Below are positions 1 to 9,313 of a stretch of 64,000 bases of DNA, in pieces. The DNA is from Paenibacillaceae bacterium (GTDB taxonomy: Bacteria; Bacillota; Clostridia; Lachnospirales; Lachnospiraceae), in contig SVDU01000008.1 in NCBI GenBank assembly GCA_015057705.1, forward strand, positions 1-64,000, in the 5' to 3' direction. The notes beneath the pieces were generated by a model, which was given only the letters and a program-made list of their open reading frames with translations, was not told where the DNA came from and did no database searches. Both the position numbers and the translations under genes were made by a program. Numbering within the stretch: position 1 is the stretch's first letter; each line of letters begins with the position of its first letter.

Positions 1-74
1 CGCCTAGTACCGAACGGTATGCTAGGTGGTGTGGGAGGTCAGTAGATAAAATAATTATCTACCTCCTACCCGAT
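1..74 (+). mobile_element. 3' end of a group II intron (domains V and VI), truncated by window edge
   Basis: The sequence folds as the two last domains of a bacterial group II intron. A domain V hairpin pairs CCTAG with CTAGG and TACCG with CGGTA around an AA-containing tip. It is followed by GGTGGTGTG and then a domain VI hairpin (GTAGATAA with TTATCTAC) enclosed by GGGAGG and CCTACCC. The terminal CCTACCCGAT resembles the conserved 3' terminus of this intron class. The catalytic body and any reverse transcriptase gene lie upstream, outside the window. The fold and resemblance are seen; the exact last intron base (about 74) is inferred. Confidence 0.8.
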
Positions 75-377
75 TATCAAAAGCAGAACATAATCAGATT
101 AGTTAAAAATATATCGTAACATGCCATCAGTTTTCTAAATCCTGTCAATTCTGAATCTTATAATCGTTAAGAACATATCGAAGTATTCATTTTTCTCCCT
201 TTTAATTGAATTTAATAGAAAAAAATTTAATCAAAACAGTTATCAGTATCTGATTGACCCTAATATAAAGACAGACAATATATTTAAAAGTTTTAACAAG
301 CATGTAAATATATATTGTTAAATAATAATCGCTAAAAGATAAATAAATATCAATAAAATGTGAAAAAAATAATTAAA
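75..377. other. AT-rich spacer with no recognisable gene
   Basis: About 300 AT-rich bases lie between the intron terminus and the promoter of the aldehyde dehydrogenase. I see no ORF with a ribosome-binding site, no RNA gene and no strong hairpin here. Confidence 0.5.
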
Positions 378-405
378 TTGACAGTTATAAAATTAAGCCT
401 ATAAT
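378..405 (+). promoter_or_regulatory. Sigma-A-type promoter of the aldehyde dehydrogenase
   Basis: A perfect -35 TTGACA (378-383) and a perfect -10 TATAAT (400-405) are separated by 16 bases. They lie about 65 bases upstream of the start codon at 473, which has a GAGG ribosome-binding site at 461-464. Confidence 0.75.
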
Positions 406-472
406 GATTATACATGAGTATGGGCAACAACAGGCCAAATAAAGATATCAGAATGAAAGCGAGGAAAAGCAT

Positions 473-1960
473 ATGAAGGATGTTACACTTCAGGATACAT
501 ATCAATTATTTATAGGTGGAGAGTGGAAGCCTGCTTCCGACGGAAAAACATTTACCGTTACCTGTCCGGCAGACGGCAGAGTACTGGCACAGTGTGCAGA
601 AGCAACAAAAGAGGATGTAGATGATGCTGTAAAGGCTGCCTGGAAGGCTTTTGAAACATGGAAGAACGTTCCGGTTAACCAGAGAGCAGCAATCTTAAAT
701 CAAATTGCGGATATCATTGATGCAAACAAAGAGCATCTGGCTATGGTTGAAACACTGGACAATGGAAAACCAATCAGGGAGACTTTAAATGTGGATATTC
801 CCCTGGCTGCCCAGCACTTCCGCTATTTTGCCGGATGTATTATGGCAGAAGAGGGAAGCGCCAGCATATTGGGAGATAATATGCTAAGCCTTATTTTAAA
901 AGAACCCATTGGCGTGGTCGGTCAGATCGTTCCCTGGAACTTCCCGTTTTTAATGGCTGCCTGGAAGCTGGCGCCTGTTCTTGCAAGCGGCTGCTGTACT
1001 GTATTTAAGACCTCCAGCACAACTCCTTTAAGTGTATTTGAGCTGGCAAGACTGATTCAGGATGTAATTCCGGCAGGTGTCTTTAATGTAATCTCAGGAG
1101 GCGGTTCCAGATCCGGACAGTATATGCTGGAGCATCCTGGCTTCAGAAAACTGGCTTTCACAGGATCTACCGATGTGGGAAGAAATGTAGCCCTGGCTGC
1201 AGCAGAAAAGCTGATTCCTGCAACCTTGGAGCTAGGAGGTAAGTCAGCCAATATATTCTTTAATGACTGCGACTGGGAGATGGCAATGGATGGTGTGCAG
1301 CTTGGGATCTTATTTAACCAGGGTCAGGTATGCTGCGCAGGTTCCAGAGTATTTGTACAGGAGGATATTTATGACCGTTTTGTAAAAGAAGCTGTGGAGC
1401 GGTTTAACAAAGTGAAAGTAGGACTTCCATGGGAAGAAGATACCCAGATGGGCAGCCAGATCAATAAAGGACATTTGCAAAAAATATTAGGGTATGTTGA
1501 GATCGGTAAAGAAGAAGGTGCCAAGGTTCTGTGCGGCGGCGAGGCATTTACAGAAGATGGTCTTGAGAAAGGTGCATTTCTGCGTCCCACACTTCTTGGA
1601 GATGTGACCAATGATATGAGAGTGGCAAAAGAAGAAATCTTCGGACCGGTTGCATGCATTATTAAGTTTAAAACGGAAGATGAAGTAATTGCCATGGCCA
1701 ATGACAGTGAATTCGGCCTGGGCGGAGCTGTATGGACCAGAGATATAAACCGTGCAATACGCGTGGCAAGAGCTGTGGAAACAGGTCGTATGTGGGTGAA
1801 TACTTACAATGCAATTCCGGAGGGAGCTCCGTTCGGTGGATATAAGACTTCCGGTGTTGGACGTGAAACTCATAAAGTAATGCTGGAGCATTATACCCAG
1901 ACAAAGAATATTATGATTAATTTAAGTGAAGCGCCTTCAGGTTTTTATCCCGTTAAATAA
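473..1960 (+). CDS. NAD(P)+-dependent aldehyde dehydrogenase
   Basis: A 495-residue cytosolic enzyme of the ALDH superfamily, which oxidises aldehydes to carboxylates with NAD(P)+. The family landmarks are all present: PWNFP with the oxyanion Asn156, a VFK motif with Lys179 for cofactor binding, FTGST at 229-233, the general base Glu253 in LELGGKS and the catalytic Cys287 in GQVCCAGSR. The length is normal for the family. The gene has its own consensus promoter and a strong terminator, so it is monocistronic. It lies just upstream of the operon starting at 2353 and may oxidise an aldehyde made by that pathway, which is inference. The substrate cannot be read from sequence. Confidence 0.93.
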   Translation: MKDVTLQDTYQLFIGGEWKPASDGKTFTVTCPADGRVLAQCAEATKEDVDDAVKAAWKAFETWKNVPVNQRAAILNQIADIIDANKEHLAMVETLDNGKPIRETLNVDIPLAAQHFRYFAGCIMAEEGSASILGDNMLSLILKEPIGVVGQIVPWNFPFLMAAWKLAPVLASGCCTVFKTSSTTPLSVFELARLIQDVIPAGVFNVISGGGSRSGQYMLEHPGFRKLAFTGSTDVGRNVALAAAEKLIPATLELGGKSANIFFNDCDWEMAMDGVQLGILFNQGQVCCAGSRVFVQEDIYDRFVKEAVERFNKVKVGLPWEEDTQMGSQINKGHLQKILGYVEIGKEEGAKVLCGGEAFTEDGLEKGAFLRPTLLGDVTNDMRVAKEEIFGPVACIIKFKTEDEVIAMANDSEFGLGGAVWTRDINRAIRVARAVETGRMWVNTYNAIPEGAPFGGYKTSGVGRETHKVMLEHYTQTKNIMINLSEAPSGFYPVK

Positions 1961-1980
1961 TAATTTTCAATAAACCGGTT

Positions 1981-2021
1981 ATGCCGTGTACAGTTTTTTA
2001 TTGCTGTACACGGCATTTTTT
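1981..2021 (+). terminator. Rho-independent terminator of the aldehyde dehydrogenase
   Basis: A perfect 13-bp stem (1981-1993 with 2004-2016) has a short loop and is followed by a T-run. It starts 20 bases after the stop codon. Confidence 0.9.
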
Positions 2022-2221
2022 GTGCCCGTATATCAGGAATGAAACAAAAAAATGGAAAAGGAATCAGGAGATTTTTGACTTAATAAAACAAAGTGTGCCA
2101 AAATGATACATTTGAATTGGGAACTCTATCTAAAACCAATAAAATAACCAAAATAAATGTGTAAAATAACCAATAAAAACGCTGAAAATGATAAATATTA
2201 GTTAATGTGCACAAAAATTCA
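2022..2221. other. AT-rich upstream region with AAAATAACCAA direct repeats
   Basis: No gene is seen. The 11-mer AAAATAACCAA occurs directly repeated at 2141-2151 and 2163-2173, 22 bases apart (two helical turns), just upstream of the operon promoter. Such placement suits an activator site, possibly for the regulator at 10556, but that link is speculative. Confidence 0.35.
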
Positions 2222-2250
2222 TTGCATTGCAGGTATGCAAATGATATACT
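2222..2250 (+). promoter_or_regulatory. Probable promoter of the 2353-10462 operon
   Basis: TTGCAT (2222-2227) and TATACT (2245-2250) are separated by 17 bases, with a TG extension just before the -10. The spacer holds GGTATGCAAAT, whose TATGCA core is the same as in the four repeats upstream of the GntR gene at 12660. This hints at, but does not prove, shared control. Confidence 0.6.
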
Positions 2251-2352
2251 GAATTCATAAAAGAACTACATAAATCTACAAAAAACGACAACAAAACAAG
2301 CATAAAAATGAATGATGAAGCAATTGGCAGCAACACAGCAGATCGGAGGAAC

Positions 2353-3618
2353 ATGCAGAAATCGACAGAAGACCAGCTGATACATATCCTGGAGACAGAG
2401 CTGGTAAAAGCATTGGGGTGTACAGAGCCTATCGCAATTGCATATGCAAGTGCAACGGCAAAGAAATATCTGGGAGCAATTCCTGAAAAAATAACAGTCT
2501 CCTGCAGTGGGAACATGATTAAGAATGCGAAAGCAGTGGTGGTACCCATGACCGGTGGCATGAAGGGAATTGAAGCAGCGGCAGTAGTGGGGGCAGCAGG
2601 TGGAGATCCGGATAAGGGACTAGAAGTATTGACATCAGTCAGGGAACCGGACTTACAGATTGCAAACCGGCTGCTTCAGGAAAAAATATGCCGGGTTGAA
2701 TTGTTAGATACCACGGAAAAGCTTCACTTAATTGTAATTATGACACAGGGCTCAAATGAGGTTAAGGTGGAACTGAAAAAAACACATCTGGGGATAACTG
2801 GAATTGAGAAAAATAAGCAGGTCCTTTTTGAAGAAAAGGAAGGCGGGGAAGAAGAACAGGTAGATTACAGCTGTCTGAATATGGATTCCATATTTGAATT
2901 TACAGAACAGGTAGACTTAATAAAAGTGAGGAGGCTGATTGCTGAACAAATTGAATGTAATACCAACATTGCTCAGGCGGGGCTGTCAAGCAGCTATGGA
3001 GCAGAGATTGGAAAAACACTTTTATCCGTTTATGGGGATGACGTAAAAATCAGGGCAAAAGCAGTGGCTGCGGCCGGTTCGGATGCCCGAATGAACGGCT
3101 GCGAGCTTCCGGTAGTCATTAATTCCGGCAGCGGTAATCAGGGAATGACAGTATCCCTTCCGGTGATTGAGTATGCAAAAACACTCAGAAGCAAAGAAGA
3201 CGGACTGTACCGGGCCCTGGTGCTCAGCAATCTGATTGCTATTTATCAGAAATACCGTATGGGCAGACTGTCTGCTTATTGCGGAGCGGTAAGTGCGGCA
3301 GCAGGTGCAGGTGCCGGAATTACTTACCTAATGGGAGGTCAGAGGGAACAGATTGAAAACACCATTATCAATACTCTGGCCAACACATCGGGAATTGTAT
3401 GCGATGGTGCAAGCGCTTCCTGTGCAGCAAAGATTGCTTCCAGTGTGGATGCGGCAATTATGGGCAGCTATTTATCCATGAATGGTCACGTTTTTCTGCC
3501 GGGAGACGGGATTGTAAAGGAAGATATCCAGAAGACAGTGGATGGGGTAATAACACTGGCAAGGGAAGGGATGAAGGAGACAGACGAGGTCATTTTAAAC
3601 ATTATGGTTCAGAGTTAA
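2353..3618 (+). CDS. L-cysteine desulfidase / UPF0597 family protein (CyuA-like)
   Basis: A 421-residue protein of the UPF0597 family, related to the alpha chain of iron-sulfur L-serine dehydratases. Characterised members (CyuA/YhaM) break L-cysteine into pyruvate, ammonia and sulfide. Diagnostic segments are GCTEPIA near the N-terminus, a central SGSGNQG and VCDGASASCAAK near the C-terminus; the conserved cysteines fit a [4Fe-4S] site. I chose the ATG at 2353 because GGAGGA lies just before it and the family normally starts about there; the in-frame ATG at 2308 has no ribosome-binding site. It heads an operon with a Liv importer. Serine or another beta-substituted amino acid remains possible as substrate. 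Confidence 0.8.
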   Translation: MQKSTEDQLIHILETELVKALGCTEPIAIAYASATAKKYLGAIPEKITVSCSGNMIKNAKAVVVPMTGGMKGIEAAAVVGAAGGDPDKGLEVLTSVREPDLQIANRLLQEKICRVELLDTTEKLHLIVIMTQGSNEVKVELKKTHLGITGIEKNKQVLFEEKEGGEEEQVDYSCLNMDSIFEFTEQVDLIKVRRLIAEQIECNTNIAQAGLSSSYGAEIGKTLLSVYGDDVKIRAKAVAAAGSDARMNGCELPVVINSGSGNQGMTVSLPVIEYAKTLRSKEDGLYRALVLSNLIAIYQKYRMGRLSAYCGAVSAAAGAGAGITYLMGGQREQIENTIINTLANTSGIVCDGASASCAAKIASSVDAAIMGSYLSMNGHVFLPGDGIVKEDIQKTVDGVITLAREGMKETDEVILNIMVQS

Positions 3619-3657
3619 GACAATAACTCAGATAAGGAAAGGAAGGTAGTTTCAGTT

Positions 3658-4854
3658 ATGAAAAAGGGGTTTATCAGGTATTCATTGGCAATGATGGCAC
3701 TTGCGGGGTTACTTTCAGGCTGTGCACAGGGGAATGGACAGAGTTCAGAAGGAGCAAATAATACTTCCGGGGCTAAAACGGAAGGAACCAGCGTGGCGGG
3801 CGGAGAAGGAACGGTCAAGATTGCAGTAGCCGGTCCGATGACTGGAGATAATTCAGAATATGGAATTGGCTTTACCAATGCAGCCAAATTAATGGCAGAT
3901 CAGTGGAATGCTCAGGGAGGGGTTCTGGGCAAACAGATTGAAATCGTACCTTATGATGATAAGAATACATCAGAGGAAGCAACCACCATTGCACAGAAAA
4001 TTGTATCCGATGGAGATATCAGCGGCGTAATCGGCCATTTCTCGTCCGGAGTATGTATGACTGCAGCTCCTATTTACCAGGAAAATAAGATTATTGAGAT
4101 TTCACCGTCTGCTTCTCACCCGGATTATTCTAAGATCGGTAATTATATTTTCAGAAATAATACAGTCATATCAAAAGAAGGTGCGGCTTCTGTGGATATT
4201 GCTGTTCATGATCTAAAAAAGAAAAATATCGGTATTATATCCATTATGACTGACTGGGGAACCAATACATCCGGAATTATCAAAGATCTGATTACCGGAT
4301 TAAATGATCCCAATGTAAAAGTGGTAGCCCATGAGGAAGTAATGGAAGGATCTGATGATTATACACCGGCAATTACAAAACTGAATGAAGCAGGAGCGGA
4401 TGTGGTAATCTGCTGTGGAATGTATAATCTGGTAGCGCCGGTTGCCAAGCAGTATAAAAATATTAATCCGGATATTTCCATTGTTGGATTTTCCAATGCT
4501 TACAGCCAGCAGCTGATTCAGCTGGGAGGCCAGGCGGTAGAAGGTGTATGCTTTCCGGTTATTTTCTTCTCAGAATCGGATGATGCAGATGTAAAGGCTT
4601 ATGTGGATGAGTATAAAAAAGTCTATGGAAATTCACCCTCTGCCCTAACCTCACAGGCCTATGATTCTGTGGGAATTCTCCTCACTGCCATGAAGGAAGC
4701 GGGGACCACAGATTCAGAAAAAGTGAGAGACAAGTTAAATGAGATTACTTACAAAGGAGTAACCGGAAACATTAAGTTTGACGAACAGGGTGATGTTGAT
4801 AAGCAGTTTAACAAAGTTACAATTAAAGATGGAAAATTTGTCAAGATGAACTAG
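3658..4854 (+). CDS. livK: Branched-chain amino acid-type ABC transporter substrate-binding lipoprotein
   Basis: A 398-residue extracellular receptor of the LivJ/LivK family (periplasmic-binding-protein type I fold). A lipoprotein signal peptide ends at the lipobox LLSGC, so the mature protein is anchored by Cys22 to the outer membrane face. A Ser/Gly/Thr-rich linker follows, then the binding domain starting at VKIAVAGPMTGDNSEYG. It is 39 bases after the cyuA-like gene and directly before two LivHM permeases and two ATPases. The ligand is unknown: this family also binds amides, short peptides and heterocycles, and the neighbours here do not look like branched-chain amino acid metabolism. Confidence 0.9.
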   Translation: MKKGFIRYSLAMMALAGLLSGCAQGNGQSSEGANNTSGAKTEGTSVAGGEGTVKIAVAGPMTGDNSEYGIGFTNAAKLMADQWNAQGGVLGKQIEIVPYDDKNTSEEATTIAQKIVSDGDISGVIGHFSSGVCMTAAPIYQENKIIEISPSASHPDYSKIGNYIFRNNTVISKEGAASVDIAVHDLKKKNIGIISIMTDWGTNTSGIIKDLITGLNDPNVKVVAHEEVMEGSDDYTPAITKLNEAGADVVICCGMYNLVAPVAKQYKNINPDISIVGFSNAYSQQLIQLGGQAVEGVCFPVIFFSESDDADVKAYVDEYKKVYGNSPSALTSQAYDSVGILLTAMKEAGTTDSEKVRDKLNEITYKGVTGNIKFDEQGDVDKQFNKVTIKDGKFVKMN

Positions 4855-4903
4855 ATTAAGCGGCGGGAATGGCCAGGCGCTGTTCCCGCAGAAAGGTGAA
4901 GCC

Positions 4904-5779
4904 ATGATTGCACAACAGATATTTAACGGACTGGCTTTGGGAATGGGATATGCCCTGATTGCGGTAGGATATTCCCTGGTGTTTGGTATACTCCGGCTAG
5001 TCAATTTTTCTCACGGTTCCGTCTATGCTTTCGGAGCTCAGATGGCAATGGTTTTCATTGGTCTCCGGTTTGGCGTAATTCCTGGCTTAATCGCCAGTAT
5101 GGTGCTTACAGGCGTCCTTGGAGTAGCAATTGATAAGCTTGCTCTGGAGCCTTTAAGAAAAAAGAAATCCATACCCATTGCATCTTTAATTACAACCATT
5201 GGAATCTCCAATATTGTGACAAATCTTCTGATTGTAGCATTTGGAAGTGAAAAACGGGCGTTTCCGCCTCTGTTCGATTTCGGAACTCTCCAGTTTGGGA
5301 AAATTGTTGTTTCCTCCACACAGATCGGCATGTTTGTGGTATCCCTGATTCTCATGCTGCTTCTGGTTGGGATTGTATTTTATACAAAAATAGGGCTGGC
5401 AATGAGGGCGGCGGAACAAAATCCAAAAGCTGCAAACTTAATGGGGATTAACGTTAACTTTGTTATCTCATTTACTTTTTTCTTAAGCGGAATATCCGCA
5501 TCCATCGCCGGTTCTCTGGTGGGCAGCTATTATCAGATTGTTTACCCCAATATGGGATTTATGGCAGGCTTAAAAGCATTTGCTGCTGCTGTGCTTGGCG
5601 GTATTGGAAGTTTACCCGGTGCAATTATCGGCGGGCTGATAGTGGGAGTGTCTGAGTCTATGGCAGCTACTGTTTTAGGATCCACCTATCGGGATTCCAT
5701 GGCATTTATCATATTAATTATTGTTCTGATCGTCAGACCCAATGGGTTGTTCGGAAAGAAAGGGATCACGAAGGTATAA
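4904..5779 (+). CDS. livH: Liv-type ABC transporter permease LivH
   Basis: A 291-residue integral membrane protein of the BPD_transp_2 family. It starts with the family's N-terminal IFNGLALGMGYALIAVGYSLVFGI and has about eight hydrophobic segments. The conserved loop GINVNFVISFTFFLSGISA contacts the ATPases in this family. It forms a pore with the LivM gene 3 bases downstream. Normal length; ATG preceded by AAAGGTGA. Confidence 0.92.
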   Translation: MIAQQIFNGLALGMGYALIAVGYSLVFGILRLVNFSHGSVYAFGAQMAMVFIGLRFGVIPGLIASMVLTGVLGVAIDKLALEPLRKKKSIPIASLITTIGISNIVTNLLIVAFGSEKRAFPPLFDFGTLQFGKIVVSSTQIGMFVVSLILMLLLVGIVFYTKIGLAMRAAEQNPKAANLMGINVNFVISFTFFLSGISASIAGSLVGSYYQIVYPNMGFMAGLKAFAAAVLGGIGSLPGAIIGGLIVGVSESMAATVLGSTYRDSMAFIILIIVLIVRPNGLFGKKGITKV

Positions 5780-5782
5780 AGT

Positions 5783-6832
5783 ATGACAAATACAAGAATG
5801 GAAAAACACAGCTTTTTATATCAGTTTGAAAGCGTTATAAGCAAGAATCAAAAGCTGCTTCTTATTTTGCTGGCCGCATTTCTCTGTCTGCTGCCAAAAG
5901 GCGTAAACAACCAGTATTTTCTGACTGTAATTGTAAAGATGGCAGTCTATGCCATGTTCGGTCTTGGACTTAATATACTTACCGGCTATACCGGTCTGGT
6001 ATCCTTGGGACATGCGGGGTTTGTTGCAATTGGAGCCTATACGGCCTCTCTTTGTGCAGTCAAACTTGGTTTAAGCTTCTTTCCTTCCATGCTCCTTGGC
6101 ATGGTGGCGGCAGGGCTTGTGGGAATTCTTCTGGGACTTCCGACTCTCCGCCTGACAGGAACCTATCTTTCCATTGTTACATTGGGGTTTGGTGAAATTA
6201 TAAAAATGATTGCAATGAACTGGTCTCCCGTAACCAACGGAACACTGGGCGTTAAAAATATTCCAAAGCCTGCCGTTTTCGGCATGAAGCTTACCATCGC
6301 AAATCACGGTCTGTACTATCTGGTTATGATCATTCTGGTTGTCTGCACTGTCTTCTGCCTGGTTCTTGTTAAATCAAAAACAGGAAGGGCGCTGCAGGCA
6401 ATAAAAGGAGATGAACTTGCCAGCGTAATGATGGGAATTAATGTTACCTACTATAAAATTCTGGCATTTGTACTGTCAGCCTGCATTTGTGCCGCTGCTG
6501 GTGCGCTATATGCCACTCTCATCGGATATGTAGATCCTAATACCTTTAATTTTGACGTATCCACACTGATTCTTTCCATTGTGATTCTGGGTGGAATGGG
6601 AACAATACGGGGAATGTTTCTGGGAGCAGCCATTTTAATAGCTCTTCCGGAGGTGTCCAGATTTTTAATGGTTTACCGTTTTGTTTTATACGGCGTGATT
6701 CTGGTGGTGATGATGCGATTCAGACCTCAGGGAATTCTTGGCTGGAAATCACAACTTCCATATAAATTATCCAGGCAGGTCATGGAACGGCTTAAAACGG
6801 CGGAGACAGAGGAGGCGGGAGACAATGGCTGA
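5783..6832 (+). CDS. livM: Liv-type ABC transporter permease LivM
   Basis: A 349-residue membrane protein that partners LivH. The central GYTGLVSLGHAGFVAIGAYTA and the coupling-loop segment MGINVTYYKILAFVLSA are typical of LivM. There are about nine to ten membrane spans and a charged cytosolic C-terminal tail. Its last 8 bases overlap the start of livG, a sign of translational coupling. Confidence 0.92.
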   Translation: MTNTRMEKHSFLYQFESVISKNQKLLLILLAAFLCLLPKGVNNQYFLTVIVKMAVYAMFGLGLNILTGYTGLVSLGHAGFVAIGAYTASLCAVKLGLSFFPSMLLGMVAAGLVGILLGLPTLRLTGTYLSIVTLGFGEIIKMIAMNWSPVTNGTLGVKNIPKPAVFGMKLTIANHGLYYLVMIILVVCTVFCLVLVKSKTGRALQAIKGDELASVMMGINVTYYKILAFVLSACICAAAGALYATLIGYVDPNTFNFDVSTLILSIVILGGMGTIRGMFLGAAILIALPEVSRFLMVYRFVLYGVILVVMMRFRPQGILGWKSQLPYKLSRQVMERLKTAETEEAGDNG

Positions 6833-7613
6833 CAATGCATATTTATCCGTGAAAGGAATTACCAAACGGTTCGGCGGTATTGTTGCGGTGGAGCAGGTAA
6901 GCTTTGAGATAAATAAAGGGGAAGTAGTTTCGATTATCGGCCCCAACGGTGCAGGAAAAACCACGGTTTTTAATATGCTGACGGGTGTGTACCAGGTGGA
7001 CGAGGGGACCATTGTATTTAACGGAGAAGAGATACAGAATAAAAAACCCAAACATATTGTTATGGCAGGGATGTCCCGCACCTTCCAGAATATCCGGCTG
7101 TTTCAGGATATGAGAGTAATCGAAAACGTACTGATCGGGGCACATATAAAGACTTCTTACAGTTTCCTCGATTCTACCTTCCGTACGGCGAGATACCGCA
7201 AGGAAGAGGATGAAAAGGTGCTGCAGGCCATTGAACTTCTTAAATCCGTGGGACTGGAGCATAGAAAAGATGATTATGCCTCCAATCTGCCTTATGGAGA
7301 CCAGAGGAAACTGGAAATTGCCAGGGCAATTGCTACTGGTGCCGGGCTGCTTTTGTTAGATGAACCGGCAGCGGGAATGAATCCGAAGGAATCAGAGGAA
7401 CTGATGCTTTTTATCCGGTCCTTAAAGCTGAAGGGGTATACCGTACTCCTCATTGAACACGATATGAGTGTGGTTATGAACATCTCAGACCGGATATATG
7501 TAATTGATCACGGCAAACCAATTGCCCAGGGGCTTCCTGTGGAAATTGCAAACAATGAACGAGTCATTGAGGCTTATTTGGGAGGGGTGCATAAGGATGC
7601 TGAAGATAACTGA
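6825..7613 (+). CDS. livG: Liv-type ABC transporter ATP-binding protein LivG
   Basis: A 262-residue ATPase. Walker A GPNGAGKT is at residues 39-46, the signature is the LivG-typical LPYGDQRKLEIARA rather than LSGGQ, and Walker B is LLLLDEPAAGMNP. The start at 6825 is preceded by GGAGGCGGGAG and matches the usual family N-terminus; the open frame reaches back to 6738 but that extension lies inside livM. It powers uptake together with LivF. Confidence 0.92.
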   Translation: MADNAYLSVKGITKRFGGIVAVEQVSFEINKGEVVSIIGPNGAGKTTVFNMLTGVYQVDEGTIVFNGEEIQNKKPKHIVMAGMSRTFQNIRLFQDMRVIENVLIGAHIKTSYSFLDSTFRTARYRKEEDEKVLQAIELLKSVGLEHRKDDYASNLPYGDQRKLEIARAIATGAGLLLLDEPAAGMNPKESEELMLFIRSLKLKGYTVLLIEHDMSVVMNISDRIYVIDHGKPIAQGLPVEIANNERVIEAYLGGVHKDAEDN

Positions 7614-8304
7614 TTTAAATACTCATTACGGTCCCATACATGCTCTCAAAGGCGTGGATATGGAGATTGGAAAAGGGGAAGTCGTCTCTTTGATCGGCAG
7701 CAACGGAGCCGGGAAGTCCACCCTGTTAAATACCATTGTGGGAATTGCAAGATCATCCGGAGGCAGGGTTGAGTTTATGGGAAAGGAAATTACCAACAGC
7801 CCGCCTCATACAATGACTAAGCTGGGAATCAGCATTTCGCCGGAAGGCAGAGAGGTATTTCCTGCCCTTACAGTGGAGGAAAATCTTCGCCTTGGGGCTT
7901 ATACGGTAAACGATAAGAAAAAGATTGCTGACAGCTACGAGCGTGTATACCAGATATTTCCCAGGCTGAAGGAACGAATCAGGCAGTCGGCAGGTACTCT
8001 CTCCGGAGGAGAGCAGCAGATGCTTGCGATTGGAAGGGCATTAATGTGCGGACCTGAGCTATTGCTGTTAGATGAGCCTTCACTTGGCCTGGCACCAAAC
8101 TTTGTACTGCTGATTTTTGATCTGATAAAAGAGATTAACAGGCAGGGAGTAACGATTCTTCTCATTGAACAGAACGCCAACATGGCTTTAAGCGCTTCAA
8201 ACAGGGCATATGTACTGGAAAATGGGAAAGTCACCATGTCAGGTGATGCCAAAGAAATTGCAAATGATCCCAGAATTAAAAAAGCATATTTAGGCTTAGG
8301 TTAA
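7597..8304 (+). CDS. livF: Liv-type ABC transporter ATP-binding protein LivF
   Basis: A 235-residue ATPase with Walker A GSNGAGKS (34-41), signature LSGGEQQMLAIGRAL and Walker B LLLLDEPSLGLAP. The ATG at 7597 overlaps the end of livG by 17 bases and has GGAGGGG upstream; the longer open frame from 7504 is an upstream extension inside livG. It completes a full five-gene Liv importer. The next gene, dhaK, follows after 10 bases, so transport and kinase genes are one transcript. Confidence 0.92.
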   Translation: MLKITDLNTHYGPIHALKGVDMEIGKGEVVSLIGSNGAGKSTLLNTIVGIARSSGGRVEFMGKEITNSPPHTMTKLGISISPEGREVFPALTVEENLRLGAYTVNDKKKIADSYERVYQIFPRLKERIRQSAGTLSGGEQQMLAIGRALMCGPELLLLDEPSLGLAPNFVLLIFDLIKEINRQGVTILLIEQNANMALSASNRAYVLENGKVTMSGDAKEIANDPRIKKAYLGLG

Positions 8305-8314
8305 AGGAGGTACC

Positions 8315-9301
8315 ATGAAAAAGATTATTAACAAACCCATGGACGTAGTAGGGGAAGCGCTTCGCGGGATGGAACTTGCCCATCCGGAGCTTTTGTATAC
8401 TCCGGGTTATGAAGTGATATCCCGGAAGGAGAAGGTAGATAAAGTGGCGGTTATCTCCGGAGGCGGGGCTGGACATGAACCGGCTCACGCAGGTTATGTT
8501 GGAAAAGGCATGCTTGATGCTGCTGTATCGGGAAATGTATTTTCCTCCCCCAGCCCTGACCGGATCGGCGATGCCATAAACCGGATGAATTCGGGAAAAG
8601 GAGTTCTTTTAATTATTAAGAATTATTCCGGAGACATTATGAACTTCGGACTTGCCTCTGATCTTGCAGAGGCAGAGGATATTCAAGTGGAAAGCGTAGT
8701 TGTTAAGGATGATGTGGCTGTTCCTGACAGTACCTATTCCACAGGAAGAAGGGGCATCGCAGGCACCGTATTTGTCCATAAGATTGCAGGGGCAAAAGCA
8801 GAGCTTGGCGGTAATTTAAAAGAGGTGAAAGCAGCAGCCGAAAAAGCCATCGCCAACATCAGAAGCATGGGAATGGCCATGAGCCCCTGCGTTCTTCCGG
8901 CAGTTGGAAAACCTGGATTCGTTCTGGAAGACAACGAGATTGAGATTGGAATGGGAATTCATGGAGAACCAGGAGTAGAAAGAACCCAGGTTAAAACAGC
9001 AAAAGAGACTGCCAAAATTCTGCTTGAGAAGATTCTTGAGGACTATGATTATACCGGAAGTGAAGTGGCAGTGCTGGTAAATGGTCTTGGGGGTACTCCT
9101 CTGATGGAACTCTATATCCTGAATATGGAAGTTCAGAAGCTGTTGGAAGAAATGAATATCAGGGCTTATAAAACACTTGTGGGAAATTATATGACCGCAC
9201 TGGATATGACTGGCTGTTCTTTAACCCTTATGAAGCTGGATGACGAGTTAAAGGAGCTCCTTGACGCTCCCTGTGATACTCCGGCTTTAAAAATCAGATA
9301 A
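8315..9301 (+). CDS. dhaK: Dihydroxyacetone kinase-family subunit DhaK
   Basis: A 328-residue substrate-binding subunit of the Dha kinase family. In E. coli DhaK the substrate is held covalently by His218 and contacted by His56 and Asp109. The matching residues here are His216 in MGIHGEPG, His54 in GGGAGHEPAH and Asp107 in NYSGD, so it should be active on a short ketose or aldose. AGGAGG lies 7 bases before the ATG. dhaL follows after 12 bases, but no dhaM phosphotransferase subunit is in the window. Phosphate would then come from a DhaM elsewhere or directly from ATP. Clostridial relatives also act on other small sugars, so the substrate is open. Confidence 0.88.
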   Translation: MKKIINKPMDVVGEALRGMELAHPELLYTPGYEVISRKEKVDKVAVISGGGAGHEPAHAGYVGKGMLDAAVSGNVFSSPSPDRIGDAINRMNSGKGVLLIIKNYSGDIMNFGLASDLAEAEDIQVESVVVKDDVAVPDSTYSTGRRGIAGTVFVHKIAGAKAELGGNLKEVKAAAEKAIANIRSMGMAMSPCVLPAVGKPGFVLEDNEIEIGMGIHGEPGVERTQVKTAKETAKILLEKILEDYDYTGSEVAVLVNGLGGTPLMELYILNMEVQKLLEEMNIRAYKTLVGNYMTALDMTGCSLTLMKLDDELKELLDAPCDTPALKIR

Positions 9302-9313
9302 GGCGGTGAAAAG

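Noticed and set aside
1487-1891. 134-residue minus-strand frame inside the aldehyde dehydrogenase gene
   Set aside because: Antisense shadow without a ribosome-binding site or any domain.
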